Origin: Symbiodinium sp. CCMP2592
Taxonomy: Eukaryota > Sar > Dinophyceae > Suessiales > Symbiodiniaceae
DNA length: 64,000 bases
Direction of reading: 5' to 3'
NCBI GenBank assembly: GCA_905221615.1
Contig: CAJNDT010005925.1
Span: forward strand, 1-64,000
Shown: positions 61,316 through 64,000 of the stretch, piece by piece
Numbering within the stretch: the stretch's first letter is position 1
Layout of the letters: every line of letters begins with the position of its first letter
Program-made: the position numbers and the translations under genes
The notes under the pieces: generated by a model
Told to the model about the DNA's origin: nothing
What the model saw: the letters and a program-made list of their open reading frames with translations, nothing else
Databases searched by the model: none

Positions 61316-62404
61316 CTTCTGAATCCGTATGTTGTCATCAATATAGGGTGACGCGACTTTCATTAAGCTTCTGGTTGAGACATTGCAAGATTAATAGTGA
61401 CAGGGCCCTGCAAGGGTTCTATTCTATGGCTTTTGAGAAAGGCACACTGTCATAATTAACTACACTTAACTTGGGACCTTAGCACTATTTTAAATTTAGC
61501 TGTTTCTCGAGGAATATCATAACCCAAAATTAAGCAGTATTTCTAAGTACTCCTAAGATAAGCAGCCCAGCAGCCGAAGAAGCATACATTCTCTCGCAGC
61601 AAGTTCAAGGCCCAACAAGTGTAACCATAAATATGAAGGACCAGCTGTCTAATACCCTGAACCCTGAATCCTAATACTGCGGCTCGCCATGCTCTCGGGC
61701 ATGCTGCCTCTGTTCAGTAGTTTACATAATTGTTTTGTACCCTTTTCCCAAGGACACTCCGCTCGAGCGTTTTAGACGCCACACACACACATACCCTATA
61801 CCAGCCCTGCAGTACAATGAAATCGGACTACAGAGCGTTTCTTGGATGTCCGCGCCACATGTCCCGCAAGCTGCCACTCTTGGGAAGCTCCGACACGGCG
61901 GCAGCAGTGGTTTCTCACTCAAGTCTGGGCTGTAACAGCTCGTGTAGAAGTCTCAAAAAATGGTTATCTTATGCCTTGCTGGTATTCCTTATTCTAAACA
62001 TACTTGACCTAAACCCCCAATCTTACTCAACATGCTCGAACTACTGGGGCCCCTATATTAGACGCCTCGTGGGTCAAGTGTTGCCTCGAGCAGCTTGCGA
62101 AGAGAGTTTGCGTTTAGGAGTTTGGGGTATGGCGTCAGGGTCTGTTTGCCAAAGCACTCTTTTAAAGACCTGAGCCTAGTATGTCGATTCACTCTCTAAG
62201 ACAAGATTCCATGGTCCTTTCATGGACGTTGCGACGGGCTTGGCTTCGGGGCTTTAGGGTTGATAGTGCTGATATTTCGTTTAACTTGTAAGCTACGCAC
62301 TGAAGCCTTCGATTCGAGGCTAATGTTCTGCAATTGAGGGTGCCACAGCTAGATGATCACGGGCTTGCTGCAAAAAGCATCTCGAGCATGGGCCACTACA
62401 AACC

Positions 62405-62511
62405 CCCGAAGGGTCCTAGGTGCTGTTATGGGGATACTTCCCCAAATCATGATAGTAATTCCTAATGTAGAAACCCTACATTCTACCATATAGCTACTTA
62501 GGACCCTTTGG
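62405..62511. mobile_element. Hairpin element, type E
   Basis: GAAGGGTCCTAGGTGCTGTT pairs imperfectly with TAGCTACTTAGGACCCTTTG. The interior repeats the pairing with TGTAGAAACCCTACA. Confidence 0.55.
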
Positions 62512-62523
62512 GACCATGCCTTT

Positions 62524-62603
62524 AGTCTCCATTGTAATTATTTTTACATAGGTGTTCCTCGAAGTAAAACTGGCTAGCCAGAAACAGAGCTACAATGGAG
62601 ACC
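62524..62603. mobile_element. Hairpin element, type D copy 2
   Basis: AGTCTCCATTGTAATTATTT pairs with AGAGCTACAATGGAGACC. It abuts type E, as copy 1 abuts type C. Confidence 0.6.
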
Positions 62604-64000
62604 ATTATAGGTAATTCCTACAACCAAAGTTTATCGAGCTCGACTTCCGATCAGAGCTAGCGGCTTCAAGCTCAGGCTGTAGGGTGACCCTGAGGGTACA
62701 AAGGACAGTTTAAGCCGATTTAGGCCACTAGCACGGTAGGGTCGTACTTTGGGGGACTAGGTACTCGCTCGGACCCTTAGAAGGATGACGGCTTGCAGTA
62801 GAAGGGCGTAATTAAAGGTCCTCGTCGGACAAAGCCCCCGCCGTGTCGGAGATCTCCCGGTGCATTTGGCAGGCTCAAAGCATGCGCCGAAAGGAAAACG
62901 AAAAGAGATGCACATGCTAAGGGTTGCTTTTGGGCGGTTTAGGGTCTTAGAGTTTACCTCATAACCTACCAAAACCTACGTATTTGTAGGTTCTTACTGA
63001 GTCTTACTGTTAACCCTAAGAGGGACCTTACCAGAAAGAAAGTTTATGGTGCGCTAAGGTAGGACTAAGGGTTCAAGGCTTACTGTGTGCCCTTCGGCTG
63101 ATGGCATCAAAGGTCCCGAAACCATAGGCAGGACGCGGCGGATCCCTGAAGCCGAATTGGGCTTACGTCACCCCAATGCAGAAGCGCTGCTGTAGATCGA
63201 CAGCATACAAGCACGATAATGGGGCCCGCAATCCAGTTCTACCCTAGGAAGATACTCTCCGAACTATCTACAAACCCGAGGTCCTAGGTGCTCAGACAAG
63301 AGCTTCTTACTTCTGATACCTCGGCCCTCTCTCGTTTCCATTTTCGGAACAATGGCGGCGTATGTACACCTCGGACCCTAAAGCATCGGGCTTCGAGTTT
63401 CTGACAGATTCTGAAACAGTGTAGGGTTTAGGGAGGATTGGGTTAAGGTTAAGGGCCCCATGTCGGCAATGCCAAACCCGAAGCCCAACGATCAACGATG
63501 CCAAACCCTGAACTTCATGCCTACACCTGAAGACTCGGCAATTATCGACCCGAAGGGGGATGCATGGGCAAACGCCTGGACGGGTGGGCACCGCATGGAA
63601 GTATAAGTACATATAGCTGGTCCCAGCAGCTACGGAGACATATCCCAGATGGTTTGCAAAACAAGGCGTATATGTATGGATGCCCGTACTTGTGACTCTG
63701 CGTGTACATGCTACAGTCTACGTGCGTTTGGGTGTTCTGGCATATCCACTTGTGCCCAGCACAATTTTGCATGCATGCATGCATGCATGAGGGAAGGACA
63801 CGGACGGATGCGTACAGGCATGTGTGCCAGCATGTCATGCACACATCTGCTGGCTTGCAACGCGAACTCACAGCATCAATTCCAATGATTACCGTTGCTA
63901 AAACTAAGAAGTGGCGGTGCAATGAAGCAATGAAGCCTTGTGCACGCGTCCACATGTTCAGAACCCTGACGGAACCTCCAAACCCAAACCCCACAGCCCT

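Larger units (their letters stand above)
57746..64000. repeat. Telomere-like mosaic to the window end
   Basis: CCCTAAA tracts lie at 58.57-58.83, 59.77-59.82 and 61.13-61.16 kb; TTTAGGG at 58.88-59.0, 59.91-59.97 and 63.42 kb. A TA run lies at 59349-59377. Near-unique stretches lie at 60.1-60.8 and 61.7-62.3 kb. A GCAT palindromic run (TGCATGCATGCATGCATGCA) lies at about 63769-63788. No gene is supported. Confidence 0.55.

Noticed and set aside
61730..62173. 147-codon + strand frame with a hydrophobic stretch
   Set aside because: No recognisable family, no splice context, and an overlapping frame is equally open.

Overview
The window looks like nuclear DNA of a dinoflagellate, most likely of the Symbiodiniaceae/Suessiales type. 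No database search was possible, so this rests on recognition from the sequence. Three things point there. First, the genes are split into many small exons, and the joins that keep the frame open often need GA or GC as well as GT donors, with AG|G at many acceptors. Second, every convincing gene lies on the + strand, one after another. Third, the proteins resemble large dinoflagellate-specific multigene families rather than conserved eukaryotic housekeeping genes. Telomere-type TTTAGGG repeats fit the same lineage.

Left part (1-23,340): five + strand genes could be assembled by eye. They are (1) an Arg/Gly-rich, probably nuclear protein (667-2845); (2) a 7-exon gene for a divergent protein that resembles a C5-methyltransferase fold (3360-10591); (3) an 11-exon gene for a charged protein of unknown function with a helix-rich motif (11692-15616); (4) a 4-exon gene for a protein with a GIY-YIG/T5orf172-like domain (18839-21311); and (5) a long exon for a protein resembling a CACTA/Tnp2-like transposase (21640-23340). 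Exon phases agree across all joins listed. Introns and spacers carry TA, CATA and CT microsatellites. Weak exon candidates lie between genes 3 and 4, and one minus-strand ORF lies inside the largest intron of gene 2.

Right part (about 25,650-64,000): character changes abruptly. I find no gene I can support in 38 kb. The DNA is a mosaic of degenerate TTTAGGG/CCCTAAA sequence that switches strand repeatedly. It is studded with 80-185 bp near-perfect hairpins of at least nine sequence types, several present in multiple copies. Many begin and end with TA, as expected of Stowaway-like MITEs. It also holds triplet (AGT/GGT and CTA) arrays, TA/CACATA arrays, a degenerate CATAG pentamer array, a 59-bp tandem duplication, and a 42-bp direct repeat that exactly flanks a short perfect telomeric tract.

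The observations most worth following are the hairpin families confined to the telomere-like domain, the telomeric tract bracketed by a direct repeat, the GIY-YIG-like gene next to the transposase-like gene, and the methyltransferase-like family with unusual motifs.
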